Assembly (NCBI GenBank): GCA_963841045.1
Contig: CAWJBD010000002.1
Coordinates: 1-64,000, forward strand
Source: Aalborgiella sp963841045
GTDB lineage: Bacteria; Pseudomonadota; Gammaproteobacteria; Burkholderiales; Burkholderiaceae_C
DNA length: 64,000 nt
Direction of reading: 5' to 3'
Shown: positions 17,898 to 25,854 of the stretch, piece after piece
Layout: every line of letters begins with the position of its first letter
How positions within the stretch are numbered: position 1 is the first letter of the stretch
Position numbers and translations under genes: made by a program
The notes under the pieces: generated by a model
Databases searched by the model: none
What the model was told of the DNA's origin: nothing
What the model saw: only the letters and a program-made list of their open reading frames with translations

Positions 17898-18722
17898 ATG
17901 GCTGTCATTAAAATGAAACCAACCTCACCAGGCCGTCGTGGCGTGGTGAAGGTCACACGTGATCATCTGTACAAAGGCGCACCTCATGCACCATTGTTAG
18001 AACCACAAATGCAAAACGCTGGCCGTAACAACAACGGTCATATCACGATTCGTCATCGTGGTGGTGGACATAAACACCATTACCGTGTCGTTGACTTTTT
18101 GCGTAACAAAGACGGTATTCCCGCAAAAGTAGAGCGTATTGAATACGATCCAAACCGTTCAGCACATTTGGCATTGGTTTGCTATGCTGATGGTGAGCGT
18201 CGTTATGTAATCGCTCCTCGCGGCTTAGAGGCTGGTGCAAGCATCATGAGCGGAGCAGAAGCGCCGATTCGTGCTGGTAACACATTGCCTATTCGCAATA
18301 TCCCTGTTGGTTCAACCATTCACTGCATCGAAATGCAAATCGGCAAAGGCGCGCAAATCGCACGTTCAGCCGGTACTTCAGCAACCTTGCTCGCTCGCGA
18401 AGGCATTTATGCTCAAGTGCGTATGCGTTCAGGCGAAGTGCGCAAGATTCACATCGAATGCCGTGCAACCATCGGTGAAGTCGCCAACGAAGAACACAGC
18501 TTGCGCCGTTTAGGTAAAGCCGGTGTGAAGCGTTGGATGGGTATTCGTCCTACCGTTCGCGGTGTGGTTATGAATCCTGTTGATCACCCACATGGTGGTG
18601 GCGAAGGTAAAACTGGCGAAGGCCGTCATCCTGTCGATCCTTGGGGTAATCTCACCAAGGGTTATCGTACCCGTAACAACAAGCGCACCCAGGTTATGGT
18701 TGTGTCGCGTCGTAAGAAATAA
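17898..18722 (+). CDS. rplB: 50S ribosomal protein L2
   Basis: The 274-residue protein is full length. It has KPTSPGRRGVVKV near the start and MNPVDHPHGGGEGKTGEGR near the end, containing the conserved His (E. coli His229 region) important for peptidyl-transferase activity. It starts two bases after the rplW stop. Confidence 0.98.
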   Translation: MAVIKMKPTSPGRRGVVKVTRDHLYKGAPHAPLLEPQMQNAGRNNNGHITIRHRGGGHKHHYRVVDFLRNKDGIPAKVERIEYDPNRSAHLALVCYADGERRYVIAPRGLEAGASIMSGAEAPIRAGNTLPIRNIPVGSTIHCIEMQIGKGAQIARSAGTSATLLAREGIYAQVRMRSGEVRKIHIECRATIGEVANEEHSLRRLGKAGVKRWMGIRPTVRGVVMNPVDHPHGGGEGKTGEGRHPVDPWGNLTKGYRTRNNKRTQVMVVSRRKK

Positions 18723-18733
18723 GGGGAAGGCAC

Positions 18734-19012
18734 ATGACTCGCTCTCTCAAAAAAGGTCCATTTGTAGACCATCACTTGGTTGCAAAGGTTGATAAAGCCG
18801 TTGCAGGCAAAGACAAAAAGCCGATTAAAACTTGGTCACGCCGTTCTATGGTGTTGCCAGAGTTTATTGGCTTGACAATTGCTGTCCATAACGGCAAGCA
18901 ACATATTCCTGTGTATATCACCGACCAGATGGTTGGCCATAAGTTAGGTGAGTTCGCGCTCACTCGTACTTTCAAGGGTCATGCGGCTGATAAAAAAGTC
19001 GTGAAGAAATAA
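18734..19012 (+). CDS. rpsS: 30S ribosomal protein S19
   Basis: The 92-residue protein begins MTRSLKKGPFVDHHLVAKV and contains TWSRRSMVLPEFIG and VYITDQMVGHKLGEFA, all S19 hallmarks. It binds 16S rRNA in the head, next to S13. GGGGAAGG precedes the ATG. Part of the S10 operon with 11-base spacing from rplB. Confidence 0.98.
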   Translation: MTRSLKKGPFVDHHLVAKVDKAVAGKDKKPIKTWSRRSMVLPEFIGLTIAVHNGKQHIPVYITDQMVGHKLGEFALTRTFKGHAADKKVVKK

Positions 19013-19021
19013 GGAAAGACC

Positions 19022-19351
19022 ATGGAAACACGTGCAACATTACGTGGCGTGCGTTTGTCAGTAGACAAAGGACGCCTGGTCGCAGATTTAATTCGCGGCA
19101 AAAAAGTTGACCAAGCATTGAATGTTTTACAGTTTACGCAGAAAAAAGCGGCTGTGATTATCAAGAAAGTGCTCGAGTCTGCTATCGCAAATGCAGAACA
19201 TAACGATGGCGCTGATATCGATGAATTGAGAGTGAAAACAATCTACGTCGAACAAGGCGCTACGCTCAAACGCTTCACCGCGCGCGCTAAAGGCCGTGGC
19301 AACAGCATCAGCAAGCCCACGTGCCATGTGTACGTGACGGTTGGTAATTGA
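19022..19351 (+). CDS. rplV: 50S ribosomal protein L22
   Basis: The 109-residue protein begins METRATLRGVRLSVDKGRLV and has the extended beta-hairpin region RFTARAKGRGNSISKPTCHV that lines the exit tunnel and is a known site of macrolide-resistance changes in other bacteria. It lies nine bases after rpsS in the same operon. Confidence 0.98.
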   Translation: METRATLRGVRLSVDKGRLVADLIRGKKVDQALNVLQFTQKKAAVIIKKVLESAIANAEHNDGADIDELRVKTIYVEQGATLKRFTARAKGRGNSISKPTCHVYVTVGN

Positions 19352-19366
19352 AAGGTCTGAATTAAT

Positions 19367-20291
19367 ATGGGACAAAAAATCAACCCAACAGGCTTTCGCC
19401 TAGCTATTAGCCGCAACTGGTCATCACGTTGGTATGCCAATAACCGCGATTTCGCGGGCATGTTGGCGGAAGACATCAAGGTGCGTGAGTACCTGAAGGC
19501 CAAGCTTAAAAACGCATCTGTGTCACGCGTTCTCATTGAGCGCCCAGCTAAAAATGCGCGCATCACTATTTTCTCTGCTCGTCCAGGCGTCGTTATCGGC
19601 AAAAAAGGCGAAGACATTGAAAACTTGAAGCGTGATTTGGGCAAACAATTGGGTGTGCCAGTTGCTGTCAACATCGAAGAAGTGCGCAAGCCTGAAATCG
19701 ATGCCAAATTGATTGCTGACTCCATCACGCAACAACTTGAAAAGCGCATCATGTTCCGCCGTGCCATGAAACGTGCCATGCAAAACGCCATGCGTTTGGG
19801 CGCATTGGGCATCAAGATCATGTCTGCAGGTCGTTTGAATGGTATCGAAATTGCGCGTACGCGAATGGTATCGCGAAGGCCGCGTGCCATTGCATACATT
19901 GCGTTCAGATATTGACTACGGTACTTCTGAAGCTCAAACTACATACGGCATTATTGGCGTGAAAGTTTGGGTTTACAAAGGTGACACTTTAGGTCGTAAC
20001 GATCTGCCAGCAGTGGTAGAGACACCACGTCCAGAAGATGACCGCGCTGGTCGCCGTGATCCACGTGGTCCGCGTCGTGAAGCACGCCCAGCAGGTACAA
20101 CTGGTGACAAGCCAGCTGTGCGTGCACCGCGTCGCATTGTCAGCGCTCCCGTTGATGGAAGCGATAAACCCGCAGAGGCAACTGCCGCTGTTACCCCAGG
20201 TGCTGATGCACCGAAACCTGCCGTTAAGCGCGTACGTAAAGTAGCCGCGCCTGCCGCTGCCCCAGCAGCGACTGACGGCAAAGGAGAATAA
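19367..20291 (+). CDS. rpsC: 30S ribosomal protein S3, one frameshift, long C-terminal extension
   Basis: The first 160 residues (MGQKINPTGFRLAISRNWSS; KH domain with VVIGKKGEDIENLKRDL) are in one frame. One extra base near 19861 shifts the rest (TEWYREGRVPLHTLRSDIDY, GIIGVKVWVYKGD). Because S3 is essential, this is almost surely a sequencing error. Corrected length is about 307 residues against 233 in E. coli. The extra C-terminal part is rich in Ala, Pro, Arg and Lys (RRDPRGPRREARPAG, KVAAPAAAPAA), as I recall for Burkholderiales S3. The protein contributes to mRNA entry and helicase activity. Confidence 0.95.
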
Positions 20292-20293
20292 TT

Positions 20294-20710
20294 ATGTTGC
20301 AACCCGCTCGTCGCAAGTACCGCAAAGAGCAAAAAGGCCGTAACACCGGTGTCGCTACTCGAGGCAGCTCAGTGGCGTTTGGTGATTTCGGTCTGAAATG
20401 TACTGACCGTGGCCGTTTAACTGCGCGCCAAATCGAAGCAGCACGTCGTGCTATTTCTCGTCACGTTAAGCGTGGCGGCCGTATTTGGATTCGTGTGTTC
20501 CCTGACAAACCAATTTCCCAAAAGCCTGCTGAAGTGCGTATGGGTAATGGTAAAGGTAATCCTGAATACTACGTTGCTGAAATTCAACCTGGCAAAATTG
20601 TGTTTGAAATTGTCGGTGTACCAGAAGAATTGGCTCGTGAAGCATTCCGTTTGGCTGCTGCCAAACTGCCTTTGCGTACGACTTTTGTCGCACGTGCACT
20701 TGGTCAATAA
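20294..20710 (+). CDS. rplP: 50S ribosomal protein L16
   Basis: The 138-residue protein has MLQPARRKYRKEQKGRNTGV, RQIEAARRAISRHVKRGGRI and MGNGKGNPEYYVAEI, and ends FVARALGQ. L16 contacts the A-site tRNA and is needed late in 50S assembly. It starts two bases after rpsC ends. Confidence 0.98.
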   Translation: MLQPARRKYRKEQKGRNTGVATRGSSVAFGDFGLKCTDRGRLTARQIEAARRAISRHVKRGGRIWIRVFPDKPISQKPAEVRMGNGKGNPEYYVAEIQPGKIVFEIVGVPEELAREAFRLAAAKLPLRTTFVARALGQ

Positions 20711-20725
20711 TCAGGAGAAACAGAT

Positions 20726-20929
20726 ATGAAAGCTACTGAATTACGCCAAAAAGACGTTGCAGCACTGCAAACTGAAGTCAAAGCTTTGCAAAAAGCACAT
20801 TTTGGCTTACGCATGCAAAAAGCAACTCAACAACTCACCAACACTGCAACGCTCAGCTCTGCGCGTCGCAACATTGCGCGTGCCAAGACCATTTTGGGTC
20901 AAAAGCAAGCCGCAACCACTAGCAAATAA
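20726..20929 (+). CDS. rpmC: 50S ribosomal protein L29
   Basis: The 67-residue helical protein begins MKATELRQKDVAALQTEVK and contains LRMQKATQQLTNT and SARRNIARAKTIL, the L29 pattern. It binds 23S rRNA by the tunnel exit next to L23. CAGGAG precedes the ATG. Confidence 0.97.
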   Translation: MKATELRQKDVAALQTEVKALQKAHFGLRMQKATQQLTNTATLSSARRNIARAKTILGQKQAATTSK

Positions 20930-20940
20930 GGAGCAACTGA

Positions 20941-21210
20941 ATGACGGAAGCTAAAACATCCCTCAAGCGCACCTTGATTGGCAAGGTGGTCAGCGATAAA
21001 CGCAGCAAGACTGTGACTGTGCTGATTGAGCGCCGTGTTAAACACGAACTCTACGGCAAAATTGTTGCTAAAAGCAGCAAGTACCATGCACACGATGAAA
21101 AGGGCGAGTACAAAATGGGTGACACCATTGAGATCACTGAAAGCCGCCCAATTTCTAAAACCAAAAACTGGGTAGCCAGCCGTTTGGTACAAAAGGCTAT
21201 TGTCGATTAA
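20941..21210 (+). CDS. rpsQ: 30S ribosomal protein S17
   Basis: The 89-residue protein contains LIGKVVSDKRSKTVTVLIER, AHDEKGEYKMGDTIEI and ESRPISKTKNW, the S17 OB-fold. It is a primary 16S rRNA binder. It is followed not by rplN but by a strong intrinsic terminator, so the rest of the spc-type genes must lie elsewhere. Confidence 0.98.
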   Translation: MTEAKTSLKRTLIGKVVSDKRSKTVTVLIERRVKHELYGKIVAKSSKYHAHDEKGEYKMGDTIEITESRPISKTKNWVASRLVQKAIVD

Positions 21211-21265
21211 TGTCGATGTGTAAGGCTTTTTTCAAAGTCTTTTAACACTTCATCAATGACCCTAT

Positions 21266-21297
21266 AAAGCGGCTCACAATTGTGAGCCGCTTTTATT
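21266..21297 (+). terminator. Intrinsic terminator ending the S10 operon
   Basis: A perfect 14-bp palindromic stem, AAAGCGGCTCACAA with its complement (21266-21293), runs into a T-rich tract. It lies 55 bases after rpsQ. Being symmetric and flanked by A-rich and T-rich bases, it could stop transcription from both sides. Confidence 0.92.
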
Positions 21298-21359
21298 TTG
21301 TGCGCTGTGTTTTGAGAAAATACGCGTTTCACTATCATTAACTTTTACAGGAAAACATC

Positions 21360-21866
21360 ATGATCAAAGTCGGCGACACCTTACCAGCAGCAACTTTAAT
21401 GGAGTTTGCAGATGTTGAAACTGAGGGCTGTAGCTTAGGCCCTAACGCGGTCGATGTGAGCAAAGCCAGCGCAGGTAAAACCATCGCGTTATTCGCTTTA
21501 CCTGGCGCTTTCACGCCAACTTGCTCTGCTAAACATGTGCCCGGTTATGCCGAGCGCGTAGCAGAATTCAAAGCAGCAGGCGTAGACGAAATTTGGTGTG
21601 TCAGTGTCAACGACGCATTCGTCATGGGCGCATGGGCGCGCGATCAAAAAACCAATGGCAAAGTACGCATGTTGGCCGATGGCGATGCGGTTTTTACCAA
21701 AGCAACAGGTTTGACGCTGGACCTTAGCGGCAAGGGCATGGGTTTGCGCAGCAACCGTTATTCCATGCTGGTGAAAGACGGCAAAGTCACCACACTGAAT
21801 ATCGAGGCACCAGGTAAATTTGAAGTCAGTGATGCTGCGACCATGCTGACACAAGCGAAAGCATAA
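21360..21866 (+). CDS. Peroxiredoxin of the Prx5/AhpE-like redoxin family
   Basis: The 168-residue protein has the peroxidatic motif PGAFTPTCSAKHVPGY with Cys55, and VNDAFVMGAW and GLRSNRYSMLVKDGKV typical of Prx5 enzymes. It reduces hydrogen peroxide and organic peroxides in the cytoplasm, usually with glutathione or glutaredoxin in this subfamily. AGGAAAAC precedes the ATG. It stands alone between the S10 terminator and a family A repeat. Confidence 0.92.
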   Translation: MIKVGDTLPAATLMEFADVETEGCSLGPNAVDVSKASAGKTIALFALPGAFTPTCSAKHVPGYAERVAEFKAAGVDEIWCVSVNDAFVMGAWARDQKTNGKVRMLADGDAVFTKATGLTLDLSGKGMGLRSNRYSMLVKDGKVTTLNIEAPGKFEVSDAATMLTQAKA

Positions 21867-21879
21867 ACATCAGCGAAAA

Positions 21880-21950
21880 CCTAGATTGCTATATATTTAA
21901 TAGCAATCTAGGCAATAAATACGCCGGCTACAAGCCAATTTTATATATAA
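21880..21950 (+). repeat. Interspersed repeat family A, copy 2 (convergent gene gap)
   Basis: Perfect 13-bp arms, CCTAGATTGCTAT (21880-21892) and the complement at 21900-21912, are followed by CAATAAATACGCCGGCTA and a TA-rich palindrome. It fills the gap between the convergent peroxiredoxin and GNAT genes, where a transcribed hairpin could act as a bidirectional 3' end. Confidence 0.88.
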
Positions 21951-21952
21951 AA

Positions 21953-22450
21953 TTATAAATCTACCTTGAGGTAGTGTGCGCCTGCCAGCGGGTTGTGGTA
22001 GTAAGGTGGAATTTCCTTGAAGCCAAGGTCTTCATACATCGCACGCGCAATTTCCATGTCATCCAATGTGTCTAACAGCACGCTATCGTAGCCGCTCATG
22101 CGTGCCGCATCTATGATAGATTCAGCCAATTGCCGGCCTAAGCCTAAGCCTCGAAATTCGGGACGAACAAACAAACGCTTCATTTCCGACGCATTGGCAT
22201 AATCGCTGCTATCAATGGGTCGCAACGCGCAACAACCAGCTAATTTGTGATCAACCCAAGCCAATAAAAGAGCACCTCTGGGTGGCGAATAATCACCAGG
22301 TAAGTTAGCCAATTCGGTATCGAAATCTTGGAAACACAAATCGATGTTGATGGCCTTAGCGTATGCTAGAAAAATTTCCTTCGTTTGCAGTAAATCAGCT
22401 TCATGCCGAGGAGACAGAATTTCAATGACAGGCATGGTAATCAGTATCAA
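21953..22450 (-). CDS. GNAT family N-acetyltransferase
   Basis: The 165-residue protein contains the acetyl-CoA-binding motif A, KRLFVRPEFRGLGLGRQLAE, followed by SVLLDTLDDMEIARAMYEDL and LGFKEIPPYYHNP, a common pattern of small-molecule GNAT enzymes. The acceptor is unknown. The first ATG (22450) gives MILITMPVIEIL; the second, five codons on, may be the real start. It is convergent with the peroxiredoxin gene and downstream of the cytochrome b561 gene on the same strand, with a gap of 19 bases. Confidence 0.8.
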   Translation of the reverse strand: MILITMPVIEILSPRHEADLLQTKEIFLAYAKAINIDLCFQDFDTELANLPGDYSPPRGALLLAWVDHKLAGCCALRPIDSSDYANASEMKRLFVRPEFRGLGLGRQLAESIIDAARMSGYDSVLLDTLDDMEIARAMYEDLGFKEIPPYYHNPLAGAHYLKVDL

Positions 22451-22469
22451 AATCTATGTGAATTGGTGC

Positions 22470-23123
22470 TTAGCTGACCGTTAGATAGACAACTGCAGCA
22501 CAAGCGAGTAGTGTAAACAGAGCCAAGAGTCGCATGCGACCATCATCTCTCGATGGCGGTGTATCGGCATCAACTAATTTGTCACCGTGAATCATCGGCT
22601 TGACAAGGTTTTCTCGCTTTTTATATAAATAAAACAAAATTGCGCCTATGTGAGAAATCACCAACAAGATGATGAAGAGTTTGCCAATTTCTGTATGATA
22701 AAAACTGGCTTGACTGACGGTGGCATTCGAAACATATTTGGCTAAGGGACCAACAGCTGCAATCTCGTCATCACTGAATAATCCAGTTGCAACCTGCGCT
22801 GAAAGTGTTAGCAAAAGTGCAAACACCGATAAGGCCCCTAAAGGGTTATGTCCAATAGCATGATGTTTAGGATGTGCACCTTTCAGGTAATTGATCATGC
22901 TTTTAGGGGAGTAGATGAATGTTGTAAATCGCGACCAATGCCCGCCAATCAAGCCCCAAACAATACGGAAAAGCAGCAAAGTAAAGACAACATAACCTAA
23001 GCGGAAATGCCACTCCATGGCATTGCCTCCGACATTCCCAGTGATGATTAAACCGATGACACTGAAAACAAGCAGCCAATGAAAGATACGTGTTGCCAAA
23101 TCCCAAATGCGAGCAGTCTTCAT
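22470..23123 (-). CDS. Cytochrome b561 family membrane protein
   Basis: The 217-residue protein begins MKTARIWDLATRIFHWLLVF, with the first helix His, and has four further hydrophobic segments with His residues (EWHFRLGYVVF, FYHTEIGKLFIILLVISHIG) placed to bind b-type heme. This is the cytochrome b/b6-domain family that moves electrons from quinol to soluble cytochromes. It is divergent from a cytochrome c' gene 164 bases away, a common pairing. No catalytic role can be read from the sequence. Confidence 0.85.
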   Translation of the reverse strand: MKTARIWDLATRIFHWLLVFSVIGLIITGNVGGNAMEWHFRLGYVVFTLLLFRIVWGLIGGHWSRFTTFIYSPKSMINYLKGAHPKHHAIGHNPLGALSVFALLLTLSAQVATGLFSDDEIAAVGPLAKYVSNATVSQASFYHTEIGKLFIILLVISHIGAILFYLYKKRENLVKPMIHGDKLVDADTPPSRDDGRMRLLALFTLLACAAVVYLTVS

Positions 23124-23224
23124 GGTGCTAAATATTGAAAGTTAATGTATGGCAATGATAAGTGTTTACCCGAATGATTGCTAAATTGTATGAACTTTTG
23201 AATTGAACAATAATCACATCTGTG

Positions 23225-23241
23225 CAATTCAATATGAATTG
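23225..23241. promoter_or_regulatory. Palindrome in the cytochrome b561 / cytochrome c' divergent promoter region
   Basis: CAATTCA (23225-23231) and TGAATTG (23235-23241) are perfect arms around a 3-base centre. A related GAATTGA occurs at about 23201. The position between two divergent respiratory genes suits a shared operator. The cognate regulator is not known. Confidence 0.35.
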
Positions 23242-23287
23242 AGTTCACTGATTGTTCTAACAATTAACCAAATCAATAAGGAAACCT

Positions 23288-23743
23288 ATGAAAAAAATAG
23301 CAGGCTTTGTATTATCTGTTGCAGCATTGGCTATGGCAACACCCGCATCTGCGCAATTTCAAAAACCCGAAGATGCAGTGAAATACCGTCAGTCAGCATT
23401 CACTATCATGGGTAACCATATGGGTCGTGTGGGTGCGATGGTGATGGGGCGTGTGCCATTTGATGCCAAAGCTGCACAAGACAGTACCCGCGTATTGGCC
23501 TTGGTGAGCACGTTGCCAGGACAAACGTTCACTGCAAATACAGAATCAGTCCAAGGCTCTAAGGCTCTACCTGCTATCTGGAAAGAGCAGGACAAGTTCA
23601 AGGCAGGTTATGACAAGATGGTTGCTGAAGTTGCCAAACTCGATGCAGCAGCAAAAACTGGAAATTTAGATGCCATTAAAACAGCATTTGGTGATGTTGG
23701 CGGTTCTTGCAAAGCATGTCACGATAACTTCCGCGCCAAATAA
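23288..23743 (+). CDS. Cytochrome c' (periplasmic)
   Basis: The 151-residue protein has a signal peptide ending TPASA-QF. The single heme site CKACH (residues 141-145) lies near the C terminus, the defining layout of the four-helix-bundle cytochrome c' family. KPEDAVKYRQSAFTIMGNHM is the typical first helix. These proteins bind NO and are linked to protection from nitrosative stress. AAGGAAACC precedes the ATG. Confidence 0.93.
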   Translation: MKKIAGFVLSVAALAMATPASAQFQKPEDAVKYRQSAFTIMGNHMGRVGAMVMGRVPFDAKAAQDSTRVLALVSTLPGQTFTANTESVQGSKALPAIWKEQDKFKAGYDKMVAEVAKLDAAAKTGNLDAIKTAFGDVGGSCKACHDNFRAK

Positions 23744-23761
23744 ATTTGATACTTGCTACTT

Positions 23762-23793
23762 TAATGTCCTAGCTGCTGAGCACTAGGGCATTA
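23762..23793 (+). terminator. Stem-loop after the cytochrome c' gene
   Basis: TAATGTCCTAG pairs over 11 positions, one a G-U wobble, with CTAGGGCATTA around a 10-base loop. It starts 18 bases after the stop codon. No T-run follows, so it is a probable 3'-end structure rather than a proven intrinsic terminator. Confidence 0.5.
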
Positions 23794-23833
23794 AAGTCAG
23801 TTGAATATTTTTGGGCTATAATTCGAGGCTCAC

Positions 23834-23910
23834 GGTGGCTGTAGCTCAGCTGGTAGAGTCCAGGATTGTGATTCCTGTTGTCGTGGGTTCGAGCCCCATC
23901 AGCCACCCCA
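23834..23910 (+). tRNA. tRNA-His (GTG anticodon)
   Basis: The 77-base gene folds as a cloverleaf: acceptor GTGGCTG pairs with CAGCCAC, with the extra 5' G at 23834 that marks tRNA-His. The D arm is AGCTCAGCTGGTAGAG, the anticodon GTG is at 23868-23870 within GATTGTGATTC, the T arm is GTGGGTTCGAGCCCCAT, and CCA is encoded at 23908-23910. A perfect TATAAT at 23817-23822 is the likely -10 box of its own promoter. Confidence 0.97.
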
Positions 23911-23936
23911 CTTTTCAAATCCCCCCATTTCTCGCA

Positions 23937-24848
23937 TCATTGACCTAAAAAAGCCAAATCTTGGCTGCTGAGGGAATAATTTTGCCCACCGCGCTGTGCA
24001 ATCTTGATGGCGCCGAGTCGATTTCCTAAAGCCGCACATTGCTGAAGCGTCCAACCTTTTTCAAGACCAAATAATAAAGCGCCTCTAAACGCATCGCCAC
24101 AACCCGTTGGGTCCACAACTTCTTTGGCTTTAACTGGTGGCACTAAAGTTCTTTCGCCGTCCACCCAAACTTCGCATCCATGTTCGCCTAAGGTAACAAC
24201 CAATCCTTGCACTTTTTGAGAGATTTCTGCACTGGATAAACCGGTTCGATCAGACAACATTTTTCCTTCATAGTCATTCACTGTGACCCAAGTGGCTAGT
24301 TCAATAAATTGCATTAGCTCTTCACCATTGAACATGGGTAAACCTTGTCCAGGATCGAAAACAAAAGGAATCTCGGCATCTTTGAATTGCTGCGCATGTT
24401 GCAACATGGCATCGCGGCCATCAGGTGAAACGATGCCAATCTTGGCATTTTCGTGTTTAACCACCGCTGTTACATGTGCCTGCATCATGGCGCCTGGATG
24501 GAAGGCTGTGATTTGGTTGTTGTCATGGTCGGTCATGATCATGGCTTGTGCGGTATAGGTGTCGGAAATTTCTCGGACAAACTCAGTGCTCATACCTAAA
24601 TCGATGATGCGTTTGGTGTAATCTGCACCATCGCTACCCACTGTTGCCATGATGAGTGGTGTGCCACCGAGTTGCTTGAGAGCATAAGCAATATTGCCAG
24701 CGCAACCACCATATTCTCGCCTTAAGGTTGGTACAAAAAAGGATACGTTCAAGTTATGCAATTGATTCGGCAATATTTGGTCAGAAAATTTGCCCCCAAA
24801 ATTCATGATGCTGTCGAAAGCTAAAGAGCCACAGATGATTGCTGCCAT
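23937..24848 (-). CDS. PfkB family carbohydrate/nucleoside kinase
   Basis: The 303-residue protein has the PfkB start ICGSLAFDSIM, the substrate loop REYGGCAGNIAYALKQLGG, and the C-terminal signature VVDPTGCGDAFRGALLFGL with the catalytic Asp. VSPDGRDAM and VVTLGEHGCEVW fit adenosine-kinase-like members. It phosphorylates a sugar or nucleoside hydroxyl with ATP; the substrate cannot be fixed from sequence. It is the last gene of the minus-strand block accB-accC-prmA-DUF3426. Confidence 0.85.
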   Translation of the reverse strand: MAAIICGSLAFDSIMNFGGKFSDQILPNQLHNLNVSFFVPTLRREYGGCAGNIAYALKQLGGTPLIMATVGSDGADYTKRIIDLGMSTEFVREISDTYTAQAMIMTDHDNNQITAFHPGAMMQAHVTAVVKHENAKIGIVSPDGRDAMLQHAQQFKDAEIPFVFDPGQGLPMFNGEELMQFIELATWVTVNDYEGKMLSDRTGLSSAEISQKVQGLVVTLGEHGCEVWVDGERTLVPPVKAKEVVDPTGCGDAFRGALLFGLEKGWTLQQCAALGNRLGAIKIAQRGGQNYSLSSQDLAFLGQ

Positions 24849-24893
24849 AAGTTATATGTGAAGGTGAGTGAATGAAAGGTGAATAAAAAAGTA

Positions 24894-25805
24894 TCAAGGG
24901 TAAAACGCTAAGACGCGGTAGCCGGTGATTTGTGATTTTTCGTTTGGAAGCGAATTTGAAGAGTTGATGAGCAAGCGCACAGTCACTTGTGATTCATTCA
25001 TCGCAGGAATAATGGGTTCTTTAAGATTCAGTTCTTTAACAGACAAAACCCGTTTGAGTACAGCTCGGTCATTGGTATCAGTGAGACTCAGCTCCAATGC
25101 AGGTGCGGCGATTGGCGAAGTTGCATTGTTCTTGATGTTGACTTTGAGTTCTGAGATTTCTCCATCATTTGTGGACTGAACTTTTTGAAACGAAGAGGAA
25201 TCGATTTTCAAAGCATCGATTTGCATATCCGGTTGAATGATGCAATTCAAGATACTCGCAGGCTGTTGTCAATGTTCGATGCATGCCACTGCTTTTAGCT
25301 GCAAAATGGTTGCGTTGGTCGTAAGTCACTTGAATAGCTAAAAGAAGAGTGAACAAATATCAGAGACAAAATCGTTAAACGAATTGTCGTTCCATGTTGC
25401 CAAAAAGCTTTTTTATTTGCATCTCTGACAAATGCCAAAGCACTGACATCGGGGGCAATAGAATTTTCATTTTGTTTTGAACTATTCGCATCATCAGTAC
25501 TTTTGCTAAGTTGAGGTTCTGAATATTGATGCGGAGTTTTATCAATCGATATGTGGATTCCTCTGAAAGTCTGCTTTAGGGATGCTTTGTATGGGTGAGG
25601 CAGTGGCCTTTGGGAATTCTTTCTGTGGTTCAGTAATTCTTCCTGCATCAATGGTTTGGGCTGCGCGCTCGGGAACCAAATTCGTACTGGCATCAAATAC
25701 TTCAGAACAGCGCCCACATCGTACCCAGCCACTGGATATCTTAAGTTGATCAGGTACAACTTTGAATGCAGTTTTGCAGGCAGGGCATCGTGTAGTTAAA
25801 TTCAT
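24894..25805 (-). CDS. Zinc-ribbon and DUF3426 domain membrane protein, frameshifted
   Basis: The N terminus MNLTTRCPACKTAFKVVPDQ with a second RCGRC pair is an MJ0042-type zinc ribbon. After an acidic linker and a hydrophobic segment (TILSLIFVHSSF, disturbed by indels near 25340 and 25550), the C terminus gives the DUF3426 domain: IDALKIDSSSFQKV, PALELSLTDTNDRAVLKRVL and a final ITGYRVLAFYP. Corrected length is about 303 residues. Function unknown. In other Burkholderiales it lies beside prmA and accBC, as here. Confidence 0.8.
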
Positions 25806-25854
25806 AACGCAGCAATTGTAGAGCGCTGACAGTCAAACAAATAAAAGCAATTAA

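Noticed and set aside
19243..19899. 218-residue minus-strand open frame across rplV and rpsC
   Set aside because: It lies wholly antisense to two conserved ribosomal genes and has no own start signals or family motifs.
19367..20291. rpsC as a pseudogene
   Set aside because: Both halves are highly conserved, a single extra base explains the break, and S3 is essential. The same reasoning applies to accB, metG and gpsA.
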